From Mesorhizobium metallidurans STM 2683 (GTDB taxonomy: Bacteria > Pseudomonadota > Alphaproteobacteria > Rhizobiales > Rhizobiaceae): a DNA stretch of 48,744 nt. Positions 29,993 through 39,729 of this stretch are shown here, one piece after another; within the stretch, counting starts at the first letter, position 1, and every line of letters starts with the position of its first letter. The position numbers were made by a program, and so were the translations under genes. Where the stretch lies: NCBI RefSeq assembly GCF_000350085.1, contig NZ_CAUM01000099.1, positions 1 through 48,744 of the forward strand. The letters run 5' to 3'. Below the pieces are notes generated by a model. It was given only the letters and a program-made list of their open reading frames with translations, was not told the DNA's origin and searched no databases.

Positions 29993-30565
29993 CTAGAGCC
30001 CGGCCTTTTCCAGCAAACGGCCAAGCATGAGCAGGCCTGCCGGCCACGGGCCAAGGAGAACCTCGTTTCCCATGTGACCGAGATCGCCGGCGTCGGCAAG
30101 CTCCGCGCCCCAGGCCGCGGCAAAGGCCGTTGCCTTGTCGAAGGTCACGCGCGGATCGGTGCGGCTGGCCACCACCAGCGTCGGAAAGGGCAGGCGCTTC
30201 AGCGGCATCGGCGCGAAGGGACGAACCAGTTCGAAGGACGGATCGGGATCCTCGACATTGGTCGGGGCAACGAGCAGTGCGCCTGCAATTTTCCGCAGTT
30301 GGCTTTCGCTGGCGCCAGCCGCCCATTTGACGGCCGTCGCCACCGCCAGCGAATGCGCCAGCAGCACCACGCGCCGAGGTGCCGCAGCAACCGCGGCGTC
30401 CACCCGGTCGATCCAGTCCTCAGGGCTTGGTCTGTCCCATTCGGCCTGCAACACACGGCTCGAATTGGGGAATGCCTGGCACCAGTGCGACATCCAGTGA
30501 TCCGGCCCGGAGTTGCCGCGTCCCGGCAGGGCGAGAAAATCGAAGTCTCCAGCCGCGGAAATCAT
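29993..30565 (-). CDS. RBBP9/YdeN-family alpha/beta hydrolase (second of two)
   Basis: A 190-residue paralogue of the product at 28326: LPGRGNSGPDHWMSHW, the elbow AHSLAVATAVKW, VVASRTDPRV and DLGHMGNE correspond segment by segment. Its elbow has Ala in place of Gly after Ser-Leu (AHSLAVA), the main visible difference. ATG 30565 overlaps the purB stop by one base (TGATG), so it is probably translated by coupling with purB. A role in purine metabolism is not implied by the fold. Confidence 0.85.
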   Translation of the reverse strand: MISAAGDFDFLALPGRGNSGPDHWMSHWCQAFPNSSRVLQAEWDRPSPEDWIDRVDAAVAAAPRRVVLLAHSLAVATAVKWAAGASESQLRKIAGALLVAPTNVEDPDPSFELVRPFAPMPLKRLPFPTLVVASRTDPRVTFDKATAFAAAWGAELADAGDLGHMGNEVLLGPWPAGLLMLGRLLEKAGL

Positions 30566-31872
30566 CACGCTTCTCCGAATACCCGCTTGAAGATCGTGTC
30601 GACATGCTTGGTGTGGTAGCCAAGGTCGAATTTCTCGCGGATCTCGGCTTCCGGCAAGGCGGCGGTGACCTCCTTGTCGGCCAGGAGTTCTTCAAGGAAA
30701 TCAGCCCCTTGCTCCCATACCTTCATGGCGTTGCGCTGCACCAGCCGGTAGGCGTCTTCGCGTGAGACGCCGGCCTGGGTCAGCGCCAGCAGCACGCGCT
30801 GCGAATGCACCAGGCCACGGAACTTGTTCATGTTCTTCAACATGTTATCGGGGTAGACGAGCAATTTGTCGACGACGCTGGTCAGCCGCGACAGCGCGAA
30901 ATCGAGCGTCACCGTCGCGTCCGGCCCGATCATGCGCTCGACTGACGAATGCGAAATGTCGCGCTCGTGCCAAAGTGCCACGTTCTCCATCGCCGGCAGT
31001 GCGAAGGAACGCACCATGCGGGCCAAGCCGGTGAGGTTCTCGGTCAGCACCGGGTTGCGCTTGTGCGGCATCGCCGACGAGCCTTTTTGTCCGGGCGAAA
31101 AATACTCTTCCGCTTCCAGCACCTCGGTGCGCTGCAAATGGCGGATCTCGATCGCCAGCCGCTCGATCGACGAGGCGATGACGCCGAGCGTGGCGAAGAA
31201 CATGGCGTGGCGATCGCGCGGGATCACCTGCGTCGACACCGGTTCCGGCTTCAGCCCCAGTTTCTTCGCCACATGCTCTTCGACATAGGGGTCGATATTG
31301 GCAAACGTGCCGACAGCACCCGAGATGGCGCAGGTCGCGATGTCCTCACGCGCGTGCACCAGCCGCTCCCGGCAGCGCGAGAATTCGGCATAGGCCTGCG
31401 CAAGCTTGACGCCGAAAGTGGTCGGCTCGGCATGGATGCCATGGCTGCGGCCGATGGTGACGGTGTCCTTGTGCTCGAAGGCGCGGCGCTTGAGCGCCGC
31501 GAGCAGGCCGTCGATGTCGGCAAGAAGAATGTCGCTGGCGCGGGTCAGTTGCACGGCAAAGCAGGTGTCGAGAACGTCTGAGGAGGTCATCCCCTGGTGG
31601 ATGAAGCGGGCGTCAGGCCCGACGAATTCACTGAGATGGGTGAGGAAGGCGATGACATCGTGCTTGGTGACGCGCTCGATCTCGTCGATGGCCTCGACGT
31701 CGAATTTCGCGGCGCCGCCCTTTTCCCAGATGGTTTTGGCGGCCTCTTTCGGGATCACGCCGAGTTCCGCCAGTGCGTCGCAGGCATAGGCCTCGATCTC
31801 GAACCAGATGCGGAACCGGGTCTCGGGCGACCAGATGGCCACCATTTCCGGCCGGGAGTAGCGAGGGATCAT
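30565..31872 (-). CDS. purB: Adenylosuccinate lyase
   Basis: PurB cleaves SAICAR to AICAR and adenylosuccinate to AMP, giving fumarate in both cases. The 435-residue length and start MIPRYSRPEMVAIWSPETRF are typical. The superfamily signature GSSAMPHKRNPVLTEN, with the flexible catalytic serine loop, is intact, as are TSSDVLDTCFAVQL and GRSHGIHAEPTTFG. It is on the same strand as the other pur genes but 4 kb upstream of purC, separated by accessory genes, so it forms its own unit with the second RBBP9-like gene. Confidence 0.96.
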   Translation of the reverse strand: MIPRYSRPEMVAIWSPETRFRIWFEIEAYACDALAELGVIPKEAAKTIWEKGGAAKFDVEAIDEIERVTKHDVIAFLTHLSEFVGPDARFIHQGMTSSDVLDTCFAVQLTRASDILLADIDGLLAALKRRAFEHKDTVTIGRSHGIHAEPTTFGVKLAQAYAEFSRCRERLVHAREDIATCAISGAVGTFANIDPYVEEHVAKKLGLKPEPVSTQVIPRDRHAMFFATLGVIASSIERLAIEIRHLQRTEVLEAEEYFSPGQKGSSAMPHKRNPVLTENLTGLARMVRSFALPAMENVALWHERDISHSSVERMIGPDATVTLDFALSRLTSVVDKLLVYPDNMLKNMNKFRGLVHSQRVLLALTQAGVSREDAYRLVQRNAMKVWEQGADFLEELLADKEVTAALPEAEIREKFDLGYHTKHVDTIFKRVFGEA

Positions 31873-31931
31873 CGGTCAGTCCTGACTTGCGAGAGCGTTC
31901 GCCCGCGTCCTAACAGAGGCCGACACAATGC

Positions 31932-32450
31932 TCAACGCTGCTGGCGCGCAAACCAGATGCTGGCGGCAAACAGTGCGATGAAACCGAGCGGAAAATAAAG
32001 CCGGATGCCCAGAACGATGAACTGGTAAAGCGCCGTCGCCATCGTGAACACGAACTGGAAAGCCCATGTGATGGTCAGCGCCGGTGCATGCCATTGGACA
32101 TAGTAGGAGCGGTATTGCAGGCCAAACAAGCCGCCGGTGAAGGCGATCGTCGCGGTAAGAAGGCAGATGAAGGCGGCGGCAAAGGCAACTTCCCAGTGCC
32201 GGCCAAGCGAAACGAGCCGCGCCAGGAACAGGCCAACCGGAAAGGCGAGCGCTCCGCCGGCGGCATAGAGCAGCGAGACGAAGCGGATCCTTGCCGGGGT
32301 CTCCCAGTCATCCAGCAACAGCGTGACGAGTGCGCTGGCGCCCATTGCCACGCCCCACAGCAAAGCGCCGCAAAGAGCCGTGCCCGGCGACGGCAAGGCA
32401 CGCCGGACAAGACCCAGGACGCGGGTGCGGATGACGGGGAGCGGCGTCAC
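31932..32450 (-). CDS. Integral membrane protein of unknown function
   Basis: A 172-residue protein with about five hydrophobic segments: ALCGALLWGVAMGASALVTL, VSLLYAAGGALAFPVGLFL, VAFAAAFICLLTATIAFTGG, LTITWAFQFVFTMATALYQ and YFPLGFIALFAASIWF. I recognise no family. GTG 32450 overlaps the stop of the DUF2259 gene (GTGA), so the two are coupled and may work together in the envelope. It ends 60 bases upstream of purB. Confidence 0.7.
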   Translation of the reverse strand: MTPLPVIRTRVLGLVRRALPSPGTALCGALLWGVAMGASALVTLLLDDWETPARIRFVSLLYAAGGALAFPVGLFLARLVSLGRHWEVAFAAAFICLLTATIAFTGGLFGLQYRSYYVQWHAPALTITWAFQFVFTMATALYQFIVLGIRLYFPLGFIALFAASIWFARQQR

Positions 32451-33172
32451 AGGCGGCCGGTTACCGCGATCCAGCGATAGTCCGGCCCTTCGAAGCCGTA
32501 TTGGCGTACCGCGATCAGCACGGCATAGGCGCTGAGGCCTTGCAGCGAGAACGTTTGTACCGCCCCGATCCGATAGCCATTCGGACAGCCCCGGCTTTTT
32601 GGGATCGCCTTGTCCTCATGCAGAAGCTCTGTCTTGCCGCCGGCTTTCGCCTCGATGCGCAGCAGGCGAAAGCCGTTGATCTCACCCTGGCTCTCGCAGC
32701 CTTCGGTATTGTTCAAGCCGATCTCGTCGAGCCGGAATTCGAGCGGATCGTCGACCGGAAAAAAGATCGGGCGTGGGTTCACCACCATGCGGAAAGGATC
32801 GGCCGAAAGCTCGGTCACCGGGTTGAAACCGGCGGTGATGCCGCGGTTGGCGGCCAGTTCGCCCTGTTTGATGATAGCTTCGCCTTTCTGCCGGGCCTGA
32901 AGGCGCGCCGCTTCGAGCGTGGCGTTCTCATCGTCAAGCCGGACCTTGACCGGCGTGCTCTTGAGAAAGCTGTCGTCGGCGGTGTTGATGTAATAGCGGT
33001 TGGCATAAGGAAATCCCGACCCGTCCTGGACGCCATATTCCTCGAAGGCGAACACGCTTCCCCCCTCACTGAAGCCGAGAATTTCAAGCTCGGCGACATC
33101 GCCGGCCTGAGCCCCGATGGGCGCTGCCAACCGGGCAAAGATGGAAACGGCAAAGAGGACGAGGATTCGCAT
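32447..33172 (-). CDS. DUF2259-like secreted protein
   Basis: A 241-residue protein with a signal peptide (MRILVLFAVSIFARLAAPIG, cleavage probably after AQA near residue 23) and a single beta-rich domain beginning AELEILGFSEGGSVFAFEEY. The repeated cysteines in NTEGCESQG and SRGCPNGYR may form a disulfide. The pattern, including GFEGPDYRWIAVTG at the end, fits the DUF2259 family of predicted periplasmic proteins without known function. Its stop overlaps the start of the membrane protein gene. Confidence 0.75.
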   Translation of the reverse strand: MRILVLFAVSIFARLAAPIGAQAGDVAELEILGFSEGGSVFAFEEYGVQDGSGFPYANRYYINTADDSFLKSTPVKVRLDDENATLEAARLQARQKGEAIIKQGELAANRGITAGFNPVTELSADPFRMVVNPRPIFFPVDDPLEFRLDEIGLNNTEGCESQGEINGFRLLRIEAKAGGKTELLHEDKAIPKSRGCPNGYRIGAVQTFSLQGLSAYAVLIAVRQYGFEGPDYRWIAVTGRL

Positions 33173-33303
33173 GGATTCGCTCCGGCTTCCAAGTTTTCAA
33201 TCCCCTACCACGACGAGATCAAAACGTCGTGCTGTCTGAATGCCGATGCATCCAATCCGGTCGCTATTTGTTATTGTCGGCAACTTCAAAAGGAGACCCA
33301 TCA

Positions 33304-33558
33304 ATGACCGACGCCAGCAAAATTCGCGAGCATATGGAAGTGATCGGCGCCGATGGCGTTCATGTCGGCACCGTCGACAAAGTCGAGGGGCAGCGGATCA
33401 AGCTCACCAAGGCCGACAGTGGCATGGGCACGCACAAGGGCCATCACCACTATATCCCGCTCAGCCTCGTTGCCGAAGTCGACGGCAAGAAAGTCTGGCT
33501 GTCGGCAAATTCGGACGTTGCGGTCACCTTCGAGGAAGAAAAATCCGATCCCACTTGA
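33304..33558 (+). CDS. DUF2171-like small soluble protein
   Basis: An 84-residue protein starting MTDASKIREHMEVIGADGVH, then GTVDKVEGQRIKLTKADSG and HHHYIPLSLVAEVDGKKVWL. This is the DUF2171 pattern, a small PRC-barrel-like beta fold seen in many Rhizobiales, often with stress-linked expression. The three consecutive-histidine segment (GHHHYIP) is typical. AAAAGGAGA precedes ATG 33304. It is a single-gene unit. Confidence 0.8.
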   Translation: MTDASKIREHMEVIGADGVHVGTVDKVEGQRIKLTKADSGMGTHKGHHHYIPLSLVAEVDGKKVWLSANSDVAVTFEEEKSDPT

Positions 33559-33593
33559 TCCCGGTGTCGCGCAGCGATCACACTGTCGCGCAT

Positions 33594-34601
33594 TCAGCGC
33601 GACGACCAGACCGGGAAGAGATCGCCCTCGGCCGGCGTCGCGGCAAAGACGCCGCGGCTGATGGCGCGCGCCATGGTGGCGCCGGCTGCGGCGTAGAGGT
33701 CGATCGCATCGTTGGGTGCGAGCTCGATGCCGCTCTTGCCCGTCGCCAGCGCGAACACCAGATCGCCGTCGGCGGGCGTGTGCGTTGGCCAAGTGGCGCG
33801 CACGAAGCCGTCATGCGCCGATACGGCAAGGCGTTTTGCCGCTGCCTTGGTGAGAACGGCATCGGTGGCGATGACGGCGATGGTGGTGTTGCCGCCGGGC
33901 TCTATGGTCTTGTCGCGGAATTTCAGCAGGATCCTTCTCGCGTCGGCCGGCATTGGCGAGGGATAGCCGAGCCCGCCAAACTCGTCGCCGATTTCGAACG
34001 GTGCTGCCCAAAAATGCCTGCTGCGACCGACCGTCACCGAGCCGGTCGGGTTGACGGCGGCCAGCGCGCCGATGGTGACGCCGCTGTCGAGCTCCGTCGA
34101 GGCTGAGCCGAGGCCGCCCTTCAAACCCGCACTCAGCGCGCCGGTGCCCGCGCCGACCGTACCGAGTGGAAAGTCGATGCCGGCTGCCTGCGCGGCCTCA
34201 TAGCCGAGGTCGCGGTAAGGCGGATAGCGGTCCCAATCCTTGTCGCCGCCGTTGCGCAGGTCGAACAGGATCGCCGCCGGCACGATCGGCACGCGAAAGC
34301 CGCCGACCTCGACGCCGATATTCCTCTCGCGCAAGGCCGCCTGCACGCCCGATGCGGCGTCGAGACCGAAGGCGGAGCCACCGGAAAGCACGACGGCGTG
34401 GATCGCTTCGATGGAATTATGCGGTTCCAGCAGGTCTGTTTCGCGCGTGCCGGGCGCGCCGCCCAGCACCTGGACACCAGCAACCGCCGGTTCATCACAG
34501 AGCAGCGCAGTCACGCCCGACTTCAGCCTGGCGTCGGCGGCATTGCCGACACGCAGGCCGGCGACATCGGTAATCAGATTGCGCGGCCCGGTGCGAAACA
34601 T
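33594..34601 (-). CDS. P1-family (DmpA-like) self-cleaving peptidase
   Basis: A 335-residue member of the P1/DmpA family of N-terminal nucleophile hydrolases, which includes L-aminopeptidase D-Ala-esterase and nylon hydrolase. Family marks are LITDVAGLRVGNA at the start, VVLSGGSAFGLDAASGV, GGLGSASTEL, and GGNTTIAVIATDA, where self-cleavage before T238 would free the catalytic threonine. The start codon ATG 34601 shares a base with the stop of the solute-binding gene (TGATG). It lacks a signal peptide, so it acts in the cytoplasm, presumably on short or beta-linked peptides. Confidence 0.87.
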   Translation of the reverse strand: MFRTGPRNLITDVAGLRVGNAADARLKSGVTALLCDEPAVAGVQVLGGAPGTRETDLLEPHNSIEAIHAVVLSGGSAFGLDAASGVQAALRERNIGVEVGGFRVPIVPAAILFDLRNGGDKDWDRYPPYRDLGYEAAQAAGIDFPLGTVGAGTGALSAGLKGGLGSASTELDSGVTIGALAAVNPTGSVTVGRSRHFWAAPFEIGDEFGGLGYPSPMPADARRILLKFRDKTIEPGGNTTIAVIATDAVLTKAAAKRLAVSAHDGFVRATWPTHTPADGDLVFALATGKSGIELAPNDAIDLYAAAGATMARAISRGVFAATPAEGDLFPVWSSR

Positions 34602-35674
34602 CACTTCACCTCGAAAGGCACAAAACGCGCACCGTCGAAACGGAAGGCGCGGTAGGGGTTCTGGCTGAGATCGCCCTTTTCGTCGAAACGGACCGGTCCG
34701 ATCACGGTGGTGAAATCGTGCGCGGTGAGCGCTTCGGCAAGCGGCTTGCCAGAGGTTGCCGCGAGCGCCGCGGCCGCCTTGGCGGTCTCGACCGCCGCAT
34801 AGGCCGGCAGCGCGTAGCCTTCCGGCGCGATCTCGCGTGCGGCAAAAGCCTCCAGCACCTTGGGGTCGGCGACATCGGACCATTCGGGCGGCGCGATCAT
34901 CAGTGTGCCGGTGGCATAGGGCACGTCGCCGGGCGGCGTGCGCAGCGTTTCGCCGCCGGCAAAAGTCATGCCGGCATCGAGTTGGCCGGCGTCGCGGCCC
35001 ATGATGGCGATATCGTCGCCGTCGCCGCCGGCGAAGATGTGCGTCGCGCCGGCTTTCTTCAACCGCCCGATCAGGCCGATCTGGTTGTCGAGCTGCGGCC
35101 GGAACGTGTCGACGAACACCGGTTTCAGCGCTGCCTGCTCGGCGGCTGCGCGAAACGTCTCGGCGATTTCGCGGCCATAGATCGTGCCGTCGTCGACGAT
35201 GGCGAACAGCTCGTTCTGCCAGAGCCGCGTGAGGATGGTGGCGACCGCGTTGCGCTCGTCGTCGCCGCGCGGTCCGAGACGAAACACCGGCCAGCCGGTC
35301 TTGGCGCGCCGGTCGGTCAGGCTTTCGGTGCGCACGCCGACGGTGATGACCGGTATATTGGCATCCTTCAGGATGGGCAGTGCCGCCTCGATCGCGTCGG
35401 TGCAGAGAAAGCCGACGACCACGCTGACCTTCGCCGCCGCGAATTCCCTCGCTGCGGCGGCGGCGCCATCGGCCGTACAGGCGTCATCGACCGTCTTGAG
35501 CTCGGCCCCGTTCGCTTCCGCCGCCAGGCCGGCGCCCGCCACGATCTGCTTGCCGAGGACCGCCGACGGCCCGGACAGGGGTGCCGCGACGCCGACGAGC
35601 AGCGTCTCGGCGCTTGCATTGCCGCAGAGCGACAGCCAGGCCAGCAGCGCTATTGTCGTTATCTCGAATCGCAT
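34601..35674 (-). CDS. ABC transporter solute-binding protein, Leu/Ile/Val type
   Basis: A 357-residue periplasmic binding protein. The signal peptide MRFEITTIALLAWLSLCGNA ends near residue 23, followed by LLVGVAAPLSGPSAVLGKQI, the typical start of type I amino-acid or amide-binding proteins, and VVVGFLCTDAIEAALPIL, ATHIFAGGDGDD and VRFDEKGDLSQNPYRAFRF. No permease or ATPase genes are adjacent, so it is an orphan. It is coupled to the P1 peptidase gene, which suggests shared regulation. ATG 35674 was chosen to begin the signal peptide. Confidence 0.85.
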   Translation of the reverse strand: MRFEITTIALLAWLSLCGNASAETLLVGVAAPLSGPSAVLGKQIVAGAGLAAEANGAELKTVDDACTADGAAAAAREFAAAKVSVVVGFLCTDAIEAALPILKDANIPVITVGVRTESLTDRRAKTGWPVFRLGPRGDDERNAVATILTRLWQNELFAIVDDGTIYGREIAETFRAAAEQAALKPVFVDTFRPQLDNQIGLIGRLKKAGATHIFAGGDGDDIAIMGRDAGQLDAGMTFAGGETLRTPPGDVPYATGTLMIAPPEWSDVADPKVLEAFAAREIAPEGYALPAYAAVETAKAAAALAATSGKPLAEALTAHDFTTVIGPVRFDEKGDLSQNPYRAFRFDGARFVPFEVK

Positions 35675-35852
35675 GCGTGCGAAGAATTCCTCCGTGCCGG
35701 CCAAGCGTTTCCCGGCACTATGTCCCACAAAGACCTAAAGGCTGCCTAACCCAGGTGCAACACGCGAATTTCAGGATGCGAGTCAAGCACTTCGCTTGTG
35801 GCGGGCACTATGTGGCCATATATAACGGTTGGGTTCTAAGGGAAAATCATCG

Positions 35853-36347
35853 GTGCTGAAGAAGAACGACATTGGGCCGCAGGCCTATCGCGACGCGATG
35901 AGCCATTTTGCCGGCCACGTCCATGTGGTCACCACCGATGGTCCCGCTGGCAAGCGTGGCGCGACGGTCATAGCGGCCTGTTCGGTATCGGACACGCCGC
36001 CGACCATTCTGGTCTGCCTCAATCGCGAAAATCCCAAGAACGAGCCATTCGTGAAAAATGGCAAATTCGCCTTGAACACATTGGCTTCGCATCAGGAGGC
36101 GTTGTCGGTCGGCTTTTCCGGCCTCACCGGCCTTCCGGTCGAAGAGCGTTTCGCGCTGGGCGAATGGGGTGTCATCTCGACCGGTGCGCCGACGCTGAAG
36201 GGTGCGCTCGCCGTGTTCGACTGCGAGTTGATCGACACCAAGGACCTCGCCACCCATCGTGTGCTTTTTGGTAAGGTGACAGGGCTGCGCATCGGCGATA
36301 ATTTGCGGCCGCTGATCTATCACGACCGCGGCTACCACGCTTTGTAG
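35853..36347 (+). CDS. Flavin reductase-like FMN-binding protein
   Basis: A 164-residue flavin reductase domain protein that would supply reduced FMN to a partner monooxygenase. The split-barrel pattern is clear: YRDAMSHFAGHVHVVTT, ATVIAACSVSDTPPTILVCL, NENPFV-like NPKNEPFVKNGKFALN, FDCELIDTKDLATHRVLFG, and final PLIYHDRGYHAL. GTG 35853 after AAGGGA gives VLKKNDIGPQ; a TTG eight codons earlier is also open. No monooxygenase partner is near. It ends 28 bases before the MoxR gene and may share its promoter. Confidence 0.88.
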   Translation: MLKKNDIGPQAYRDAMSHFAGHVHVVTTDGPAGKRGATVIAACSVSDTPPTILVCLNRENPKNEPFVKNGKFALNTLASHQEALSVGFSGLTGLPVEERFALGEWGVISTGAPTLKGALAVFDCELIDTKDLATHRVLFGKVTGLRIGDNLRPLIYHDRGYHAL

Positions 36348-36374
36348 CGCCATGGTTGCACCCACGGAGAGAGA

Positions 36375-37304
<930 letters not shown>

Positions 37305-37308
37305 GGGC

Positions 37309-38556
37309 ATGGCGCCGCGTCCCGAACCGAAAGAGGCGACAGCGGACGGGCGCATCGCCGACAACATCGTCTATTTCGCCCGCACCTTGCGCAAGGCGGG
37401 CATGCGGGTCGGGCCGGCCTCGGTGAAGGATGCCATCGAGGCAGTGCTGGCCGCTGGCATCGGTTCCCGCGACGATTTCTATTGGACGCTGCACGCCGTG
37501 CTGGTGTCGCGGCACGAGGACCATCCCACCTTCGACGAGGCTTTCCGGCTGTTCTGGAAGTCGCATGAGCTGATCGAAAAGATGCTGGCGATGTTTTCGC
37601 CGGTGGCGCCTGATAACAGAGAAAAGCAAAAACCCCGTGCGGCTGAGAACCGCGTCAGCCAGGCGATGTTCGAGGGCCACGGCAAGAACCAGCCGCCACA
37701 GGAAATCCCTGAAATCGAAGTCGACGCCCGCTTCACCTTCTCCGGCAACGAAGTGCTGCGGGGCAAGGATTTTGCTCAGATGAACGTCGCGGAGATGGCC
37801 GAAGCCAAGAAGGAGATCGCTCAGTTGCGGCTGCCCTTCGATATGGTCAGGACACGGCGCTTCAAAGCCGATGCGCATGGCCGCCGCATCGATCCGCGCG
37901 CCATGATGCGCTCGGCCGCGCGCACCGGCGGCGAATTGATCCTGCCGAAATTCCGTTCCGCCCGCGAGGTTCATCCGCCGCTGGTCGTGCTTGCCGACAT
38001 TTCCGGCTCGATGAGCCAGTATACGCGCATCTTCCTGCATTTCCTGCATGCGCTGACGGAAAAGCGCCGGCGCGTCCATGCCTTCGTCTTCGGCACCAGG
38101 CTCACCAATTTGACGCGCCAGATGCGCCATCGCGACCCCGACGCCGCACTTGCCGATTGCTCGGCGGCGGTGAAGGACTGGTCGGGCGGCACGCGCATCG
38201 GCGACACGCTCTGCGAATTCAACCGGCTGTGGTCGCGACGCGTATTGGGGCAGGGCGCGGTGGTGCTGCTGATCACCGATGGGCTCGAGCGCGACGACGT
38301 CGCCGGCCTGTCGGAGGAGATGGAGCGCCTGCACAAATCCTGCCGGCGGCTGATCTGGCTGAACCCACTGCTGCGCTTCGACGGTTTCGAGCCCCGCGCC
38401 CGCGGCGTCAAGGCGATGCTGCCGCATGTCGACGAATTCCGCTCGGTGCACAATCTCGATGCGCTGGCCGATCTCTGCGCCTCGCTGGACAAGAAATCGG
38501 CGCTGCCGGTCGATCCGCGCCGATGGCTGCAAGCTGGCGAGAGGCGCGTCGCGTAA
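37309..38556 (+). CDS. VWA-domain protein, CoxE-like
   Basis: A 415-residue cytoplasmic protein. The N-terminal half is a CoxE-type helical region (VYFARTLRKAGMRVGPASVK). The C-terminal VWA domain has the metal site DISGS (D230, S232, S234), with LVVLADISGSMSQYTR and VVLLITDGLERDD. CoxE-type proteins pair with MoxR ATPases as chaperones for metal-centre insertion. It is four bases after the MoxR gene and leads into the XdhC genes, so it is part of the operon. Confidence 0.88.
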   Translation: MAPRPEPKEATADGRIADNIVYFARTLRKAGMRVGPASVKDAIEAVLAAGIGSRDDFYWTLHAVLVSRHEDHPTFDEAFRLFWKSHELIEKMLAMFSPVAPDNREKQKPRAAENRVSQAMFEGHGKNQPPQEIPEIEVDARFTFSGNEVLRGKDFAQMNVAEMAEAKKEIAQLRLPFDMVRTRRFKADAHGRRIDPRAMMRSAARTGGELILPKFRSAREVHPPLVVLADISGSMSQYTRIFLHFLHALTEKRRRVHAFVFGTRLTNLTRQMRHRDPDAALADCSAAVKDWSGGTRIGDTLCEFNRLWSRRVLGQGAVVLLITDGLERDDVAGLSEEMERLHKSCRRLIWLNPLLRFDGFEPRARGVKAMLPHVDEFRSVHNLDALADLCASLDKKSALPVDPRRWLQAGERRVA

Positions 38557-38619
38557 CCATATCTTTCGCGGGGAAAACATATGTTCCTCCGGGAAAAACA
38601 GACCCTGAGAGAAGCGATC

Positions 38620-38958
38620 ATGGAAAACAGCATCTATCTCGATGAGGCCCGCGATCCCCTGATCATCGCGGAAGGCTGGATGAAGGACGGCAAGGATGTC
38701 GCCATCGCAACCGTGGTCGAGACCTGGGGTTCGGCGCCGCGGCCTGTCGGCAGCCATCTGGTCATCGACGCGGACGGCAATTTCCACGGCTCGGTTTCGG
38801 GCGGCTGCGTCGAGGGCGCGGTGGTGACCGAGGCGATCGACGTCATCGGTTCAGGCAAGGCCAGGATGCTGGAGTTCGGCGTCGCCGACGAGACCGCCTG
38901 GCAGGTCGGCCTGTCCTGCGGTGGCCGAATAAAGGTCTATGTCGAGCGGCTTGGCTAG
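38620..38958 (+). CDS. XdhC/CoxI-family protein, N-terminal domain only
   Basis: A 112-residue protein made only of the N-terminal XdhC/CoxI domain. It has VAIATVVETWGSAPRPVGSH, SVSGGCVEGAV with C63, and GLSCGG with C100. XdhC proteins hold the molybdenum cofactor, help sulfurate it and deliver it to xanthine-dehydrogenase-like enzymes. The usual C-terminal Rossmann domain is a separate gene at 39025. ATG 38620 follows GAGAG; ATG 38581 would add 13 residues. The stop is followed within two bases by repeat copy E. Confidence 0.85.
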   Translation: MENSIYLDEARDPLIIAEGWMKDGKDVAIATVVETWGSAPRPVGSHLVIDADGNFHGSVSGGCVEGAVVTEAIDVIGSGKARMLEFGVADETAWQVGLSCGGRIKVYVERLG

Positions 38959-38960
38959 AG

Positions 38961-39007
38961 GCATGATCCCGAAAAGTGGGTACCGGTTTTCGGACAAGAT
39001 CATGCTC
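38961..39007. repeat. Palindromic repeat, copy E, between the two XdhC genes
   Basis: GCATGATCCCGAAAAGTGGG at the left and CGGACAAGATCATGCTC at the right give the same plan as copies A to D. It fills most of the 66-base gap between the XdhC N-terminal gene and the XdhC C-terminal gene, within an operon. Confidence 0.85.
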
Positions 39008-39024
39008 AAACGAAAGATCTTTTG

Positions 39025-39729
39025 ATGGATCCGTACGCCCTGAAAACGTTGAATGCCGAACGCCGCGCCCGCCGCGCGGCGATCCTGGTCACCGATCTTG
39101 GCGACGGCCGCGACCGCATCGTGCGCGAAGGCGATCAGGTCGCCGGCGATCTCGGAGCGGCGATCGCTAGGGCGTTTCGCACCGGCAATTCCGGCCCGGT
39201 CGAAGCTGAAGGACGGACCTTCTTTCTCAACGCGCACCTGCCGCAGCCACGCCTGGTGGTGATCGGCGCCGTCCACATCAGCCAGGCGCTGGCGCCGATG
39301 GCGAAAATCGCCGGCTACCCCGTCGAGATCGTCGATCCGCGCACGGCGTTCGCCACACCTGACCGTTTTCCCGATGTAGCGCTCCATGCCGAGTGGCCTC
39401 AGGATGTGCTTTCGCGCCAGCCGCTGGACGGCTACACGGCGCTAGCCGCCGTCACCCATGATCCGAAGATCGACGATTTCGCGCTGAAGGCGGCACTCGA
39501 CGCCAACTGCTTCTATGTCGGTGCGCTCGGCAGCCGCAAGACACACGCCAAGCGCGTCGAGCGCTTGCTGGCCTTGGGCGCCACAGCCGATCAGATCGCC
39601 CGCATCCACGCGCCGATCGGCCTCGATATTGGTGCCTCGAGCCCGGCCGAGATCGCCGTCGCCATCCTCGCGCAGACGATTCATGCCTTCCGCTCGCGCG
39701 GCCTGGAAGCCAAGGGCGCTGTGGCGTGA
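39025..39729 (+). CDS. XdhC-family protein, C-terminal Rossmann domain
   Basis: A 234-residue protein with the XdhC C-terminal Rossmann domain: PRLVVIGAVHISQALAPMA (GAVH at 81-84), EIVDPRTAFATPDRF, YVGALGSRKTHAKR (about 165-177) and LDIGASSPAEIAVAILA. The N-terminal 70 residues are a linker-like region. With the 112-residue protein upstream it makes up a complete XdhC function. GTG of the next gene overlaps its stop (GTGA). It probably needs its own ribosome site, since a repeat separates it from the upstream half. Confidence 0.87.
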   Translation: MDPYALKTLNAERRARRAAILVTDLGDGRDRIVREGDQVAGDLGAAIARAFRTGNSGPVEAEGRTFFLNAHLPQPRLVVIGAVHISQALAPMAKIAGYPVEIVDPRTAFATPDRFPDVALHAEWPQDVLSRQPLDGYTALAAVTHDPKIDDFALKAALDANCFYVGALGSRKTHAKRVERLLALGATADQIARIHAPIGLDIGASSPAEIAVAILAQTIHAFRSRGLEAKGAVA

